Of a stretch of 64,000 nucleotides of DNA, positions 48,716-61,329 are shown piece by piece (positions within the stretch are counted from its first letter, which is position 1; every line of letters begins with the position of its first letter). The notes below the pieces were generated by a model. That model saw nothing but the letters and a program-made list of their open reading frames with translations, did no database searches and was not told the DNA's origin. The position numbers and the translations under genes were made by a program. The stretch comes from Harmothoe impar (Eukaryota > Annelida > Polychaeta > Phyllodocida > Polynoidae). The stretch is taken from NCBI GenBank assembly GCA_947462335.1, contig OX381704.1, positions 42,784,942 to 42,848,941 of the forward strand, in the 5' to 3' direction.

Positions 48716-50300
48716 ATTGCCAACCCTACCGTAAATGTTTTATATGTATTTCAGATACCAAACTGAAGGTGAAATGTGAAAGGGCATTAATGGGGGTCTG
48801 TAGAAGGGCATTCTGATGGGGTTAGCTGATCGGCACCTGGAGGAGCTATAGTGGCCACACTGGAGCATGGCCTCAGGCAGGTGGGAACGGTCACATGGAG
48901 AGGGACACGGGCATGGTCATTACTAACCAACTACTGCCTACTTTGTACTACTACTAGGGGGGAGGATATGTAGAGAGGTGGTGCGATCAGGAGGGTGGTA
49001 GACATCTGAAGATGTCCTCCCTCTTCATAGAGGTCTCTATTTTCAAAGTCTTAGAAAATAGAGACCACAGTGACTTTAGGGAGCAAAATAAATGAATGAA
49101 GGGGGGACTACGCTGGCTGTGGAAGTGACAGTCTTGAGTCAAATCAGCATGCAGACATAATCATATCCGATATAGAATGGACACATCAAGGAGTAGCCAT
49201 GACAAAAAGCTGGAACTTGCAGTGGTAACATTATGGCCAATAAAGAAGTGAGTACAGATTCACGCCAAACCTGCAGAGCAGGCATTCCTCTTTAACAGTT
49301 AAATAGTAACTCAGATTGACCAAATCGCATAGTTATTATGATGTGGTCATGGCCAATGTTTCTTCATTTGGTTGAGCTGATACCATATACAAGTACCTTT
49401 ATATCTGGCATGATACATTAGACAGTCAAGTATACCTAAACATCTCTATCCCTTACGAGGCATTCCCCCACACAATAAACAATAGCGTAGGAGTTATGTA
49501 ATATTAAAATGAGGCGCAAACAGAAATATGTTGATTGAACTGCATCTAGTGTTACATTGCCTGCTATTCAATTATGTGATCTTTACAGTAGATTGCGTCC
49601 ATGCGAATCACTATCATATAACTTTTATCTATTTCATTTATTATATACGATGACACGTCCGCAATGCAACCATACCCTATAGGGTTCAATTAAAGTTAGA
49701 AATAAAGATAAACTTATGCCTTACTTGACCCTACAAAACATATTATATGTGTAGATATTCATGTATAGTTATAGGCCTAGTACACCGCATAATTATGAAC
49801 CCAAAAATACCATATTGCCTATACTGTAAACTAACAGTAGATTCTACTGTTCTTCTACACGAATTATTAACAGTGTAGATGAACTCGCTATTAGCATTGG
49901 TTAACGATGACGTGAGGTGGTGACAATACACTGGTGAGGCAATACCAGGCAACAGCCATGTTGACAGCATTTAATAAGATATGGGCGCATGAAACATTCT
50001 ACAGTACCTTGCCGTAACAATCCTCCCTGTGGGGTTGGAGTGACAAGCCATACATGTATTATAATGTATCTTTGCATATTGTGGATTCCAAAATTGAGAG
50101 ATGGCGGGAATAACTCCTTAAGTTATAGTTTGATATCAATAATGTGATCAAAAATAATCACAGAGATGACTTCCATGTGAACCATGCTGTCTGTGTTGAA
50201 TATGCGTATACATGGAACATTGTAGGGGATGCAGGATGACCGGATACAGCATATGTTCAACTGTGACAAAACCTTGTAAAGAGATCATTCACGATATTGG
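48716..50300. other. No gene recognised
   Basis: Mixed composition. It includes the second copy of CAGTAGATTCTACTG (49835-49849). Nothing else is supportable. Confidence 0.55.
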
Positions 50301-50304
50301 ACAG

Positions 50305-50515
50305 CACGCCTGAAGTGACGTCGTCACGACTTGGACATGCTCTGACGGTGACGTAGACGTGACATAGGGCCGACCGGGTAATAGGAAGCCTCACATGGGG
50401 CGGCGCCTGCTTGATCAAAGTAACGGATGGAGTAATTGGTTCACCGCTCTCGACCTGGCCAGAACACAGGGTCCTAATGCGGCTAGAGGCCGGGTCATAG
50501 CAAGGTGGGTAGGGC
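50305..50515. promoter_or_regulatory. CpG-rich patch with TGACGT motifs
   Basis: gtgacgtcgtcac at about 50318 (mirrored) and ggtgacgtagacgtgac at about 50348 are followed by a CpG-rich block that ends in a donor-like aagGTGGGT near 50503. It resembles the CRE-containing patches at 12.7, 17.3 and 25.6 kb and may be a promoter. No transcript was resolved. Confidence 0.3.
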
Positions 50516-51190
50516 TACCAGGGCAGCCCACCTCAGCACCCCATTACCCTTTTTACTAAGTGCCGTAACCACCTGCCATCTCCAGGGTCCCTCCCACTTA
50601 CCCCCATTCTATGCCACTAATATGGTCGTCATTAACCTAATGGTCATAGTGAGTCACAGTGTCCTAATAAAGCCCTGCATACCAACATTATACAGTCACA
50701 TCAACTGTAGCATATACCACCAGTTGGCTGCAATTATAGATGATTAGCAGAGAAAGGAAATGGAATACCAATTGAAAGACATTCAAGACGGAGCTGGACT
50801 CTATATATAGTGACACTCATTGTACAGGGATCTAGGCTGTTTGACTTCCTTCCCTTTTCTGATGATGTTAGAGTCATGGAATCAGCGCAGATTGACTTCC
50901 ATACGAGGAGAGTCATAGCCTTCTTGACTCCAACTGTGGAGTTAAATTCCTGACTCTCGAACCCGAATTTTAGATGTAACACTAGTTCTTAGCTCTTACA
51001 CCAGAGTCCCGGGACCAGAGTGCCCTATGATATAATTTTTCTCATAACATCTCCTTTCATAATGGTGTTTAATGAACCCTATTTGTCCTATCAAGTCAGA
51101 GCTGAGCAATACTCGTGTTAATAGTAGGAATGTTTGGTAGTTAATACATGGACTAAACATGTGGGTAAACGTTTAAGATAAGTAAAGCAT

Positions 51191-51418
51191 TGCCAATCTT
51201 TCTTCCATGCATCAGTTATAACCTTTCTGACTGTGAAGGTCTGAGTTCTAGGGGGGCCTTATTCCAGAGGGCCTTAGAGCATGGGACCATGCCCCCTATA
51301 TCACTGCCAATGTTTCTTCCATGCATTGGTTATAACCTTTCTGACTGTGAGGGTCTGAGTTCTAGGGGACCTTATTCCAGAGGGCCCTAGAGCATGGGGC
51401 CATGCCCCCTGTATCATC
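51191..51418. repeat. Tandem duplication, 114-bp unit x2
   Basis: The units starting at 51191 and 51305 share tttcttccatgcat, ataacctttctgactgtga and catgccccct, at roughly 90 percent identity. 114 is a multiple of three, so the + strand frame repeats too, but no gene is apparent. Confidence 0.75.
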
Positions 51419-52608
51419 CAAGCAGGCAATAAACAGCTCTTCCCTTAAATATATACGTTATACTTTCCAGCTATTTCCCACGAGTAATAATCTTGACTAT
51501 ATGACATAACCTCTACCACCGCCATATCCATCCGCCGTCCTGATAGCCATAAGCTAGGACCTCACAGGCTTGAATCGGGTTATCACTAGACTCACTCCTC
51601 TACAGATGATTAAAAAGGGCACGATTCTATCGTGCTTTTCAATTTCCGCTGACGACGGATCCCAAACCCAATACCAAATCTACTCTTATTTAGATCAACC
51701 CAGGCCCTGGGAAAAGTGTTTGCATGTATTCTTTCTGGAATGCCTCTGTCTGGGATGGACGGTGATAGGCACCAATGGATCGGGGAGAAGAAGAATAGAC
51801 GAGTGAGTCGCACCAACCCCAGACAAACAGGTAGTGGGTCAGTGTGACGGTATCAATCTTGGAAGGGAACCAAGTTCAATTAAGCAATCCCTTCTATTCC
51901 CTATCAGTGAAGCTTTATCAGATAGCGTTACCTTCCCAGGCTCTGTTGGGATGGCCTCTCCTCGGTTGCCATTGGCTGAGTTGGAAATGTGCTATGCTAC
52001 AGAGCACATAAACAGGTATGCCTAAATAGAGTATCCCTCTTTTCTAACTACTTATAAGGGGGCGGCTAGCTATGCTGTAGCTATGTAAAATTACAAGATG
52101 CTTCCCACTGAATATGAATTAACATAGCAATTATGGAAGACAAATACATTATTAAATATCAGGAGAAAATAGACGTTTTCAGTTAACCTTGCTAAATTAT
52201 AGTATAATGCATTCCTGGCTCGTGAACTACATAACGATGACATTGTTCACAATATGGTGTCTTCTTCCGAACTAAGCATGCTAACCTCCAGGGGAAAAGG
52301 TATTATCTGAAACCTAGAGGATGGAAATGTTAAGTTTGTCAATATACCACAGACTAAAATCAACACATCCTGCCAAATGAAGAGGGACATTGATAATACA
52401 TTTTCTCCCCAGCTAGGTATCGGTCAATAGAGTCAATGCCCATACTACACACATGTCATATAGAACAAAGTAACTTGCTGAAACACCACAAAGTCAATCA
52501 ATAACCTAGCATTACTGCTAATGGAGGGGAGTATGACGGCTGGTGTAAAAACATTGCATTTTTCTGACTGAAATGGGGGTGACATCCTCTTCAACCCCCT
52601 ACCCAACT
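51419..52608. other. No gene recognised
   Basis: Small open frames only. Nothing supportable. Confidence 0.55.
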
Positions 52609-53037
52609 TTAAAGATGGTATATCAGCTAATAGACTTCCCAAACCATTTCTTCAAAATGGATATAATTTTAATGTCAAGGGTTTTGTTATTATTTAAGCT
52701 GATATGCAATACTCAATGTTAAATATATTTGTCTATAAATGCATGATTCGAGATAGAAAACAATGTTGCTTATTCATCTGACTGACTCAGTGTCCCCCCT
52801 ATGTGAGCATACCGGGAACTAAGCTAATAGGGAAAGCAATGAGCCATGTAGTATAAACACATAGGGAGTTTTAGTGTCGACCTACAGTAAAGATTATGGC
52901 ACTGCTTGTGCTAATTTCATTTGTTTGTATACTGCCAATCACCTTATAAGTTGGGGAATATGTATAGAACATGATATACAATAGTGATATAGCATTAGTT
53001 AAAAGTCACCCAAATTTAGCTGATATGCCATCTTTAA
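52609..53037. mobile_element. TTAA-flanked MITE-like element, copy 2 (inverted)
   Basis: Inverted copy of 32498-32920. It begins TTAAAGATGGTATATCAGCT and ends GATATGCCATCTTTAA. Both copies are near full length (429 and 423 bases), with TTAA at each end. Confidence 0.75.
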
Positions 53038-53626
53038 CTTCCCTTACCCGACGCAAATCCGACAATGTAATGACCACTACCCTACCAGAATAGCACCTTA
53101 TTCAGAAGTAATTATTAAATACCCATCTCTATTGTTTGATACTGTGGGTGGCTAGGTATTGTCAGTGTTGTACAGGGTAACAAGGTCTAACAAGTCTTGA
53201 AGGGAGGGCTTGGGACCTGGAGACCTCCTGTCCTCCTGTGTGATGTGGTGGGGCTTAATCTGACATCATTACCTGCTCGGCCTGTCGGTAAGTCTGGCTT
53301 CATCCCCCAGCCCCCTACCACATATGAGGTAACACCCACTGGCAGTGATCAACATGCCAACTACTGGGCATGTTGTAAGTCTTTTGTTAGAAAATGGTCA
53401 AGGGAGACCCTGGTGAGAAGCTGTTATACTGAGGAAGGGTAAGCAGTTATGTAAGGCATATTGGGGTGGTTAATATAATTGTAGTCTATTGCATGGAAAG
53501 GCTATTGAAAGAGAAGTTATTAAAAGAGGTTGTCCACTAACTCAACATACATGTGAAATAAAGGAGTGTAGGAGAAGGAAGGTGTGGAACCAAGAAGATT
53601 GTTCAGAAAGGAATTATGGGGAGGGT

Positions 53627-53810
53627 GGCCGGGATATAGATGACTGGCAAGAGATAATACAATACAGCTTTCATTTTACTCCAGACCACAAGTAACATTG
53701 ACGTTTGCAGCACTTTTCCATCTGTGTCTGCCAAGACTGACACCTCACGATCCAGATTTACCACCATTACCTCCGTGCCGATTACCCACAGTCAATACAA
53801 TCACATGGTG
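53627..53810 (+). mobile_element. SINE with tRNA-derived head, copy 1
   Basis: The head GGCCGGGATATAGATGACTG resembles a tRNA D-arm/A-box. The tail shares gtgccgattacccacagtc and acaatcacatggtg with the copy at 58195-58394. Its A-box is more decayed than that of the second copy. Confidence 0.55.
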
Positions 53811-53881
53811 CTAGTTAAACCACTTCCCGTGAACTTTCTAATCAAATTTAAATATCTGCAACATGATTCCCTACCGTAATA

Positions 53882-54211
53882 GGCTGTGTCTCACGACTTT
53901 GGGCCAATGTTTTTGTCTCTGACCGGGTGCCGTCTCTGACCAGGTGCCCTCTCTGACCGCGTGCCGTCTCTGACCAGACATCACTTTGGGAGTTTAGTTA
54001 TCTTCTACCAACAGCAGGAGGCTAATTATAATTACATAACTGCCGTAATGTTTTTTTACAAAAGCTTATATGTGTGAGTATAGGTTAACAATTAAAAAAC
54101 ACTTTTCTCTGACACAAGGTCAGAGATGGCACCTGGTCAGAGACGGCACCCGGTCAGTGACGGCACCCGGATAGAGACAAAAACATTGGCCCAAGGTCGT
54201 GAGACACAGCC
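53882..54211. mobile_element. Foldback element with GGCTGTG ends and 17-bp subrepeats
   Basis: Both ends read GGCTGTGTCTCACGAC followed by ttgggccaatgttttt when one is inverted. Each arm then carries three to four units of about 17 bases, gtctctgaccgggtgcc. AATA flanks it on both sides (53878-53881 and 54212-54215), a likely 4-base target duplication. No transposase. Confidence 0.75.
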
Positions 54212-54324
54212 AATAGCCAAATCCCGTACCTGACATACAGACTGAGGACCTTCGGCCAATACCTACCTATTAACCTAATCAGATGAGAAAATGTGTTGTC
54301 TAGATTGGCCCTTCTCCCCTAATG

Positions 54325-54771
54325 CACTGAAAACCCAGAGGCAGGAGGCTAGTCATTATGACGACCTAGGTTGTCATCATGAATAATGGCAGGTGCTCTG
54401 GAGAATGGTATATGAATATAGTCTCTAATAAGTTCACCTATTAACAAGAAGCATTCCTTTCACATATTTGGTGTACTCTTGATTGAACTTATTTCAATGT
54501 GCAATTGAATAGTGTTGGGTAGTCATTGGAACAACTTAGGACTTGAGAGTTGTCATTACTGATGACTTTATGTCTTCAAATTTACAATACCTAAATCAAC
54601 AACCTTAAGGTAGTCCTTTTGACTACCCAATAAATGTGACTACCTAAGGTCGTCATTATGACAATTTTGGTCTGAATGACTACCTTAGGTACCTACCTAA
54701 GGTCGTCACCTTGACTACCTAAACTTGTCAATTTAGGTATTGTCAAAATGACGACCCTAGGATTTTCAGTG
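54325..54771. mobile_element. CACTG-ended MITE-like element, copy 2
   Basis: Same ends and inner sequence as 4177-4798 (shared gaggctagtcattatgacg, atgaatatagtctcta, tttggtgta), but about 175 bases shorter in the middle. Again rich in GGTAGTCA/TGACTACC palindromes. Confidence 0.7.
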
Positions 54772-55649
54772 TGAACAAGAAAGTGGAAAAATTGTTTCCT
54801 TGGAAATGGATACTCCGTCACGTTGACAGTATTTCATTGTGCCTTTGATTCAATTTAAGATTATATGGCATCGTTGAAGTGAACACATTTCTCACGGAAC
54901 TAAAGTGTGGCATACGACTATGTTCAGTTAAACATGAATTTAGTTTAATTTGTTCCCGTAGGATAAAGATGGATTGTGGATTTACCGTGTATATGCACGT
55001 TGTAATTTCTGGTGTAAGGCTTTGATGTAGTCAATGATATAATATGACATTTGTCAGTCTAAAGCGGAAAAGGGGTCAGTCAAAATAGGTGATTACAACA
55101 AGCAAGGTAAGCACATTTTATGCTACCGTTCAATAAATACTCAATTCAGTTCAATTCAAGGCGTTACTCTGTCTGTAAAATACAATAATAAAAGTTACGT
55201 TCATGAACGTGCTTCCATCGCTACAGTGGGCACAGCAACACTTAATAAGTGACTAATAAGGTCTCCAATGAAGTGCTTATTATCCATCTATATTGTGACT
55301 AGAATATAAGAGCTACAGCACTTATTAAGCCCTTTAAAGCAATGCTTATATCAAGAGGCTCGGTTTTTCAGCTAATAAGGGCAACAAAAGTCAAATTTAT
55401 TCAGAGATTATAATTGTGACACTACCGCACTGCTATAAAGCAGCATTTATATGTGACTTGCTCTGCAGTTCTTATTAAGCACTTCAAAGCAGTGATTAGT
55501 AATAATTTCCAAATCACTGCTGAAGTGTGCCATTATTCTAAAAAGGATTCAACTGAAACTTTCTGCTGTTTTTTCAAGCATATAACATTCATAAGCAGCT
55601 CAGTATACATACATTGGAAATTCATGATTGTTGCACAAAATATAATGTT

Positions 55650-55720
55650 GTCAGTGGGAATCGAACTCCTTACCTCCAGATCTAAAGTCCAGTGTGCCAT
55701 TGCATGAGCTAGTGGGGCTG
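55650..55720 (-). repeat. tRNA-like sequence (probable SINE head)
   Basis: On the minus strand TAGCTCATGCAATGG (A-box) is followed by TGGACTTTAGATCTGG, an anticodon-arm-like hairpin with TTA in the anticodon position, and then GAGTTCGATTCCC (B-box). The acceptor and T stems do not pair well, so a working tRNA is unlikely. Confidence 0.5.
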
Positions 55721-57292
55721 GTGGTAAGTGATGGTCCTAAACCATACTGTACTCCTAGCATACGTACCCTAGGTACACTGCAAAAGCAGCCCTTCATATA
55801 GCATGCTAAAAAGGACTTTATTTGCAGTGAGATACAAACAAAAGCTGTCTTATTTGAATCTGATTGAATGAAAAAACTCATTCAATTCATTTTGGAAATA
55901 GATGGGGAAGTATTATTCTCTTCAACTATACACACATGTTCTTTGTGTAAAGCAAAAGTAAAAGGTTCGGATGAGTTTTTCTCCACCTTTTTTTTCGGTT
56001 TTGAAAAGTGCTTATTGAACCTCTCACAATATACAGAAAAGTGGGAATAGAAATAGCTGTGGTAGCTAACCAGAGCTGCCTGGCCCCGCCTAATAAGGGA
56101 GGCATATAGCCCTGTATGTGCATCACTTAATAAAAGCTTACTATTCAGTTAATTTACCAGTACAGATACCATGCTAAATGTTACCAACTATTGTGTGCTG
56201 CCTGAATGGATAATACGCCCTGCAAGGTCATAAGCCACGAAAGCAGCTAATAATGAGTGGTGGCGTGCCCACTGGGTAGTATCTACCACTAGTATATTAT
56301 TTTCCAACACATTCCGAAGACTCAGATTACTACTGATAACTAAAATATTACTAGCGATCAAGGACAAGAATACACTATAGTGATAGACCAGTAGTAGGGT
56401 CCTGAAAAACATTTTGCTGTTCATTGATCCAAAATGGGCTTTGTAAAACATCTTCCGAGAGGACGAGGAGTGCTCGTACCTCTAGTGGCACCTCCAGAAT
56501 CTTGTGAAATGCCACCATGAATTATCGTCCTGTGGATTGTCCAATGTAGCCCATCCTAAAACTGATTTTACAGTGGGTAATTTTGCACGGTGAATTGGCC
56601 AAAATTGAGAAATGAGCCCCCGTTCCATGGGAGCAACAGAAGGAGGCACTCAAGGTTAAGGTTGGTCAAACCAACCGGACTTGAAGAACCTACTCGGAGC
56701 TTTAGCTCCAGATCCAGGGAGAGCAGCAATCACTCCCTGACCTTAGCATTATTATAACTGTGGATACATTAGACCTTCATATAGCGCAAATCTATTTCTT
56801 AATTATGATAATACGTATATCATTCTATCAGGTAGCAAAATATACTTGTTCCAACAGATCATTCAAACTCTGGCCTATGGTCAATGAGGACCACCAAGAA
56901 CTCACAACACCAAAGTCTGCAAATACTCCCACAGTTTAATAGACCAAGGTTCGATAGAAAGGGGAAAGGCGAGATCACTCCTGAGTTGCTCTGAGCTCTG
57001 AACTCACCTTGAGTGGGTCTTGGGAGTTAATGCACTCTGTAGAGAGCGGCCATGAATCATTGGCGGACTAAAGGTGAAGGCTTTCCGACCAGGGTTGGAA
57101 ACTATTTCAGATAGAGAATACAAGACTGGGATACAGTGTCTGCTTGGTGGAATATATGGTGAATTATTGAGGTGTATGGTAGGGTATAAGCCCTGTAGGG
57201 AGACTTTAGCTACCTGCACTAATAATCGAAATGCTCCAGGCCTTATAGTCTTCAGCAGCTATACCATGTTAGTCATACTCATAGGGACATTT
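55721..57292. other. No gene recognised
   Basis: AT-rich DNA with short open frames on both strands. Nothing supportable. Confidence 0.55.
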
Positions 57293-57515
57293 GTCAGTAC
57301 TGACCAACTGATATTCAAAAATAATTGAGGCAAAACTAAATAATATGACTAATGCCTTAATACTTAGCCTAATACTCATAGAATGGAAAGACTAAGTTGT
57401 GTCGGTCAGTACTGACCAATCTGACAGCATTAACTAACCTAGGTTGGTCGTATAGGGAGGCAAATAATTAACTAGATTAATTACTAAAGTGACTGAGTTG
57501 TTAGTCAGTACTGAC
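57293..57515. repeat. Three perfect GTCAGTACTGAC palindromes
   Basis: The 12-mer occurs at 57293-57304, 57405-57416 and 57504-57515, spaced 112 and 99 bases. Each has a different mirrored base or two beyond the core. The DNA between does not look repeated. Confidence 0.6.
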
Positions 57516-58194
57516 TAAGGTCAGAATATCAGAGTGCATACCTCCTGTCACCACCCCTCCCCTATATGACATGGTCGATTGTACCTGCTGATATGGATGT
57601 AAACTGATGCACGGATACACTTAGTACTCTGTAAGCCTTCTGTTACTTCACCTGAGGACTATCAATTTGAACCACTGAGAAGGTCACAGAGGAAGGGTAG
57701 GCAGTGGATTTGTGCAAATGTTCTGCTTTTTAACTAAGCTTAAGTAATCACGAGGGCTGGTGAGCCTCTAATGTTGTGGCCGAAACATTTATTCGATTAA
57801 AACTCAATAAGACACATATAACCTTGAACCTGAATCTGAATTCTGCGAGGCTTTTCCAAGTGGATAGGACCCTGTAAGGGGGAGTAGCAGACATAGAGTG
57901 ATGGAGGAGGTTGTTGACTAGTTGAGTACACAAAGGCAATGTATGTGTCGGATCGTAGACAGTAATCTTAGTAGGGAAGGGAGCCAACATGTTGTCCAGA
58001 AAATATAAATAGAATGTAAGATTTTGTTTTGGGTGAGCTACATGAAGACTGAGAAGAAACATGGAGTAAAGGCTCCTGTATACACTTCTGTAAGGAGGAA
58101 GAGGTGGATGGATCTCACTTTAGGAGTTGTCAAGGTATAATAGAGAGGGAGGGAGCCAAGGGCCCAGTCTGGTACCTATTCAATAGGAATGGAT

Positions 58195-58394
58195 GGGCGG
58201 GGATATAGCTGAGTGGCAAGGGGGTAATACAAGCGCTGGGAATGATCTCAATCAGCATTGTACCTCAGGTCCGAAATGACATTGATGCTCCCGCCACTGT
58301 TCCATCTGCATTTACCAATATTGCCCCCTCATCCCCTTCCTTCACCCCCATTACCTCGATGCCGATTACCCACAGTCCACACAATCATATGGTG
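58195..58394 (+). mobile_element. SINE with tRNA-derived head, copy 2
   Basis: It contains TAGCTGAGTGG (58206-58216), a good match to the tRNA A-box, in gggcggggatatagctgagt. The tail matches copy 1 (gatgccgattacccacagtc, acaatcatatggtg). No clear B-box or tail repeat was found. Confidence 0.6.
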
Positions 58395-59898
58395 GCAGCT
58401 GCAAGACATTACACAAAGCCACACAAAGGCGGGATCCTACCCTAAAATGGTACCTAGGCCAACCCTCTCCCAGAAGATGCCATATGTCATGAAATCCGTT
58501 GGACATCTACCTTGAATAATATTAAGCCCAGCTGTTCGTGATACTAATCGAATTGAAATCTGCTGGGATTTACTTCAAATGCATATTGCTAGAAACAAGA
58601 CCAAAAGAACTAAAGATCTAACTTATTAATATAAAGTTGAGGTTAACCACTTTTGCAGTCCTTTTTATATATTGGCCTTTTATATTGAACATTATGATAC
58701 TCGAGATAGACATTTAACACATCACCATCCAACCAGAGGTATAGTCACAGACACGGATACTTGAGTCAATGATAAATCATATACAGTTTTACCTTAAAAA
58801 TGTAATTTAAGTTACCTCACAGCTACCCCAATTACTGTACAGACATGATTAGCTTATATGGTAAACCCATTTACTTTGTATGGTAACTGGGCGCGGCTGT
58901 GTTACCTTATGTACTGCATTTGTTACCTTACAAACGCGAACACTATTTGTGCTTAGTTCACCCACGAATAATACATCTAATAGACACAATAATTTATTAC
59001 TTAGCAACGGATGCTCCTTTCATGTGGACAGTATATCCAAGTGGCTTCAGCCGATAGCATTTTTTAAATGGACAGATTTAAAATGGCATTCGTGGGCTGG
59101 ATCTGAATTATTCAACTATGTTGTATGTGATAACTTCACTTGCACTATCATGTGGAAAGCCATCATCATTTGCAGTACCTAGATTTATGTATCAACATGC
59201 ACCAGTTTCCGGACAGCTGTGTTGGTCCGTAGGCAATTACTCCTCCGTTGAGTGCATGCACCATGCAGGTGTTGCCATATTAGACTCGTCCATCTAGGAC
59301 ATCGATGGTACCAATGTAATTGAGCTATTACTTATTTTGTCTCTTTGTTTTAACGAAGGGGATGAATTGTATTTCTCTTGTGACAGACAATTCTAACAAA
59401 CCCTGTTTGCACCAATGGCTCAATGCATACACAACTATTTACATTCCCATTCGTCTACCTTAAGCTCTGTTTGCAGAGCACAATGAGTTAATTATGACCC
59501 CCAGATAATGGAATGGCAATGAAGTTAAAATAAGGGTTAATCAAATAATCAGCAGCCTATTTATGGATTGGTGACTTGGTTGTCATGTTGACTGTCCAGA
59601 TTCGTGTGCCACCAGACCCAAGAAATGAGCGGACAAGATGGGTTACAACAGTGCAGGGTAATTAACGCAGGGGAGTGGCCGTGAATAATCAATATGCTAA
59701 TTTCCAAAAACAAACACCACCAGGCGCCAGAAAGAGGCACCACTGGTGGGTAATGTTATTCTTATTGTTACTATGTGTCGTGAGGAAGGGGAGGGTGGGG
59801 GCAGTTGTTGTACTCAAGCTTGGATTGGTTGCTAAAAGCCGAGCTGTACAAAAGGTACCACACACATATTCGACCATGTATAGTAAAGGCCGTGTAGT
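58395..59898. other. No gene recognised
   Basis: AT-rich DNA. The frame 58880-59182 has no motif or splice support. Confidence 0.55.
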
Positions 59899-60041
59899 CC
59901 CAGCTAAAAAAAACGTTATTTTACGTTACAATAACGTTTTAAAACTTCGATACATATCATAACGTTATGCCATAGTAAAGAGCCTTAGAGAAACGTTATA
60001 TAGCGTTATAAAATGTTGTATAACGTTCTTTGTTTATTGGG
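59899..60041. mobile_element. AACGTTA-rich MITE, copy 1
   Basis: It begins CCCAGC and ends with the inverted form (tttgtttattgggg). Inside, aacgtta recurs in both orientations. A near-identical element lies at 63833-63977 in the same orientation (shared taacgttatgccatagtaa, gagccttagagaaacgttat). Confidence 0.75.
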
Positions 60042-61037
60042 GTGTGTGTCAGAATTACTTGTAATATATACGTGAATAATAAGGAAGTAAAATAAGTCAT
60101 ATAGAATCGTACACTTGTTAGTGCCAGTATTCACATCCAGGTTTCCTTATATTTAGGAAATACTGCAGCATTCACCAGCTGGTAGTGAATTGTGTGGTGA
60201 ATCTCCCTGTCCCTCCATCAACTTGTCACATAGCTTCAGAGAGGGTCACGCCTGGGCAGGAGGAGCAGGGATGCGGGACCTTAACACAGTTCTGGGCCAT
60301 CACTCCGGGCTAGGTGTGGGTAATGGTGGGTCACAGCGTACTGGTAATAAGGCCTGCTGTTTCAGATTTATGGATTTAGTTATTAACAGAGTAAACAGCC
60401 ACGGCCCGTGACCAGACACGGGAAATGAATGCTTACTATATAGCCGCAGGGGGAAACAGGCGAAATTAACTTCTGGACAGCAGGAGCAATCCCAATGAGA
60501 AACGGGTGAAGGGGTACACAATACCATTGACAACAGGGCAGGCCCTTCTCTTAGGTTTGTGGTCACTGCTTGGTTTCCACGCTATGGCAAAGTACAAACT
60601 AGTTCTGGGTTCTGAGGCTTTCATTTTGACCAAAAAGTATGCTTCTACCATCTGCTTCTGCCATTTACTATATTCTAAATGTGTGTTGATATAGTACATG
60701 TATAATGTAAAGAAATGCAATGTCTGTACTTGTATACTAATAAGTTGGCATGTGTTTTAATCAGGTGAATAGACCATTTGTGCTATTCACCCATTGCTTC
60801 AAATGACAACTGAGCCTGGGTTGGCTAGCCTATCATTATCATTGTGTGATGGCGTACCAAGAATATACTACCTACACATGCTTTCTACTTTACATCCATC
60901 CAGGTCCTTTCACGAGTAGAGGCTGACACCACTGACAGGACTAAAGACTGCTTCTGTCTGCAAGGACACCAATGACCATGTGACTGCGTGAGAAGCACCA
61001 CTTGCCACACATTCAGATTCCAGGACATAACGACTAG
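60042..61037. other. No confirmed gene
   Basis: It includes small open frames on both strands at 60190-60411 and 60506-60694 without motifs. Possibly 5' flank or intron of the sarcospan-like gene. Confidence 0.45.
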
Positions 61038-61095
61038 GTGACCTATGTGACCACATGGCATGCAACCTGCGTCTGGCCGCTCTCCATGGTCAGCT

Positions 61096-61329
61096 CTGGC
61101 AGCAGTGAGAACGCCGGAAGCTGGAATGGCGCCGCCGCGCCCCCTGTGGGCCCGGTGAGGAAGTACTCTCTGGAGGCTGTGAGTTCTAAGCGGGACCTGT
61201 TCAGAGCAGCCGCGCTACCAGTCCGGCACACAGGCACAGGAGGAGAGGCAGTTGTTACTGCGCAAGCACTACAGGAGAGGCAGTTGTTACTGCAAAGAGA
61301 GGAGCCCATTATGATCGACACTCAGTAGT
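61096..61329 (+). CDS. Candidate coding exon upstream of the sarcospan-like exon
   Basis: From ATG 61096 a 77-codon frame reads MVSSGSSENAGSWNG, PVGPVRKYSLEAVSSKRDLF and ends EEPIMIDTQ before TAG. The DNA is GC- and CpG-rich compared with its surroundings. Near its end gagaggcagttgttactgc is duplicated 32 bases apart. GTGAGG (61157) and GTGAGT (61180) within it could be donors. The family is not recognised. It may be a last exon of another gene, an alternative 5' exon, or not coding. Confidence 0.35.
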
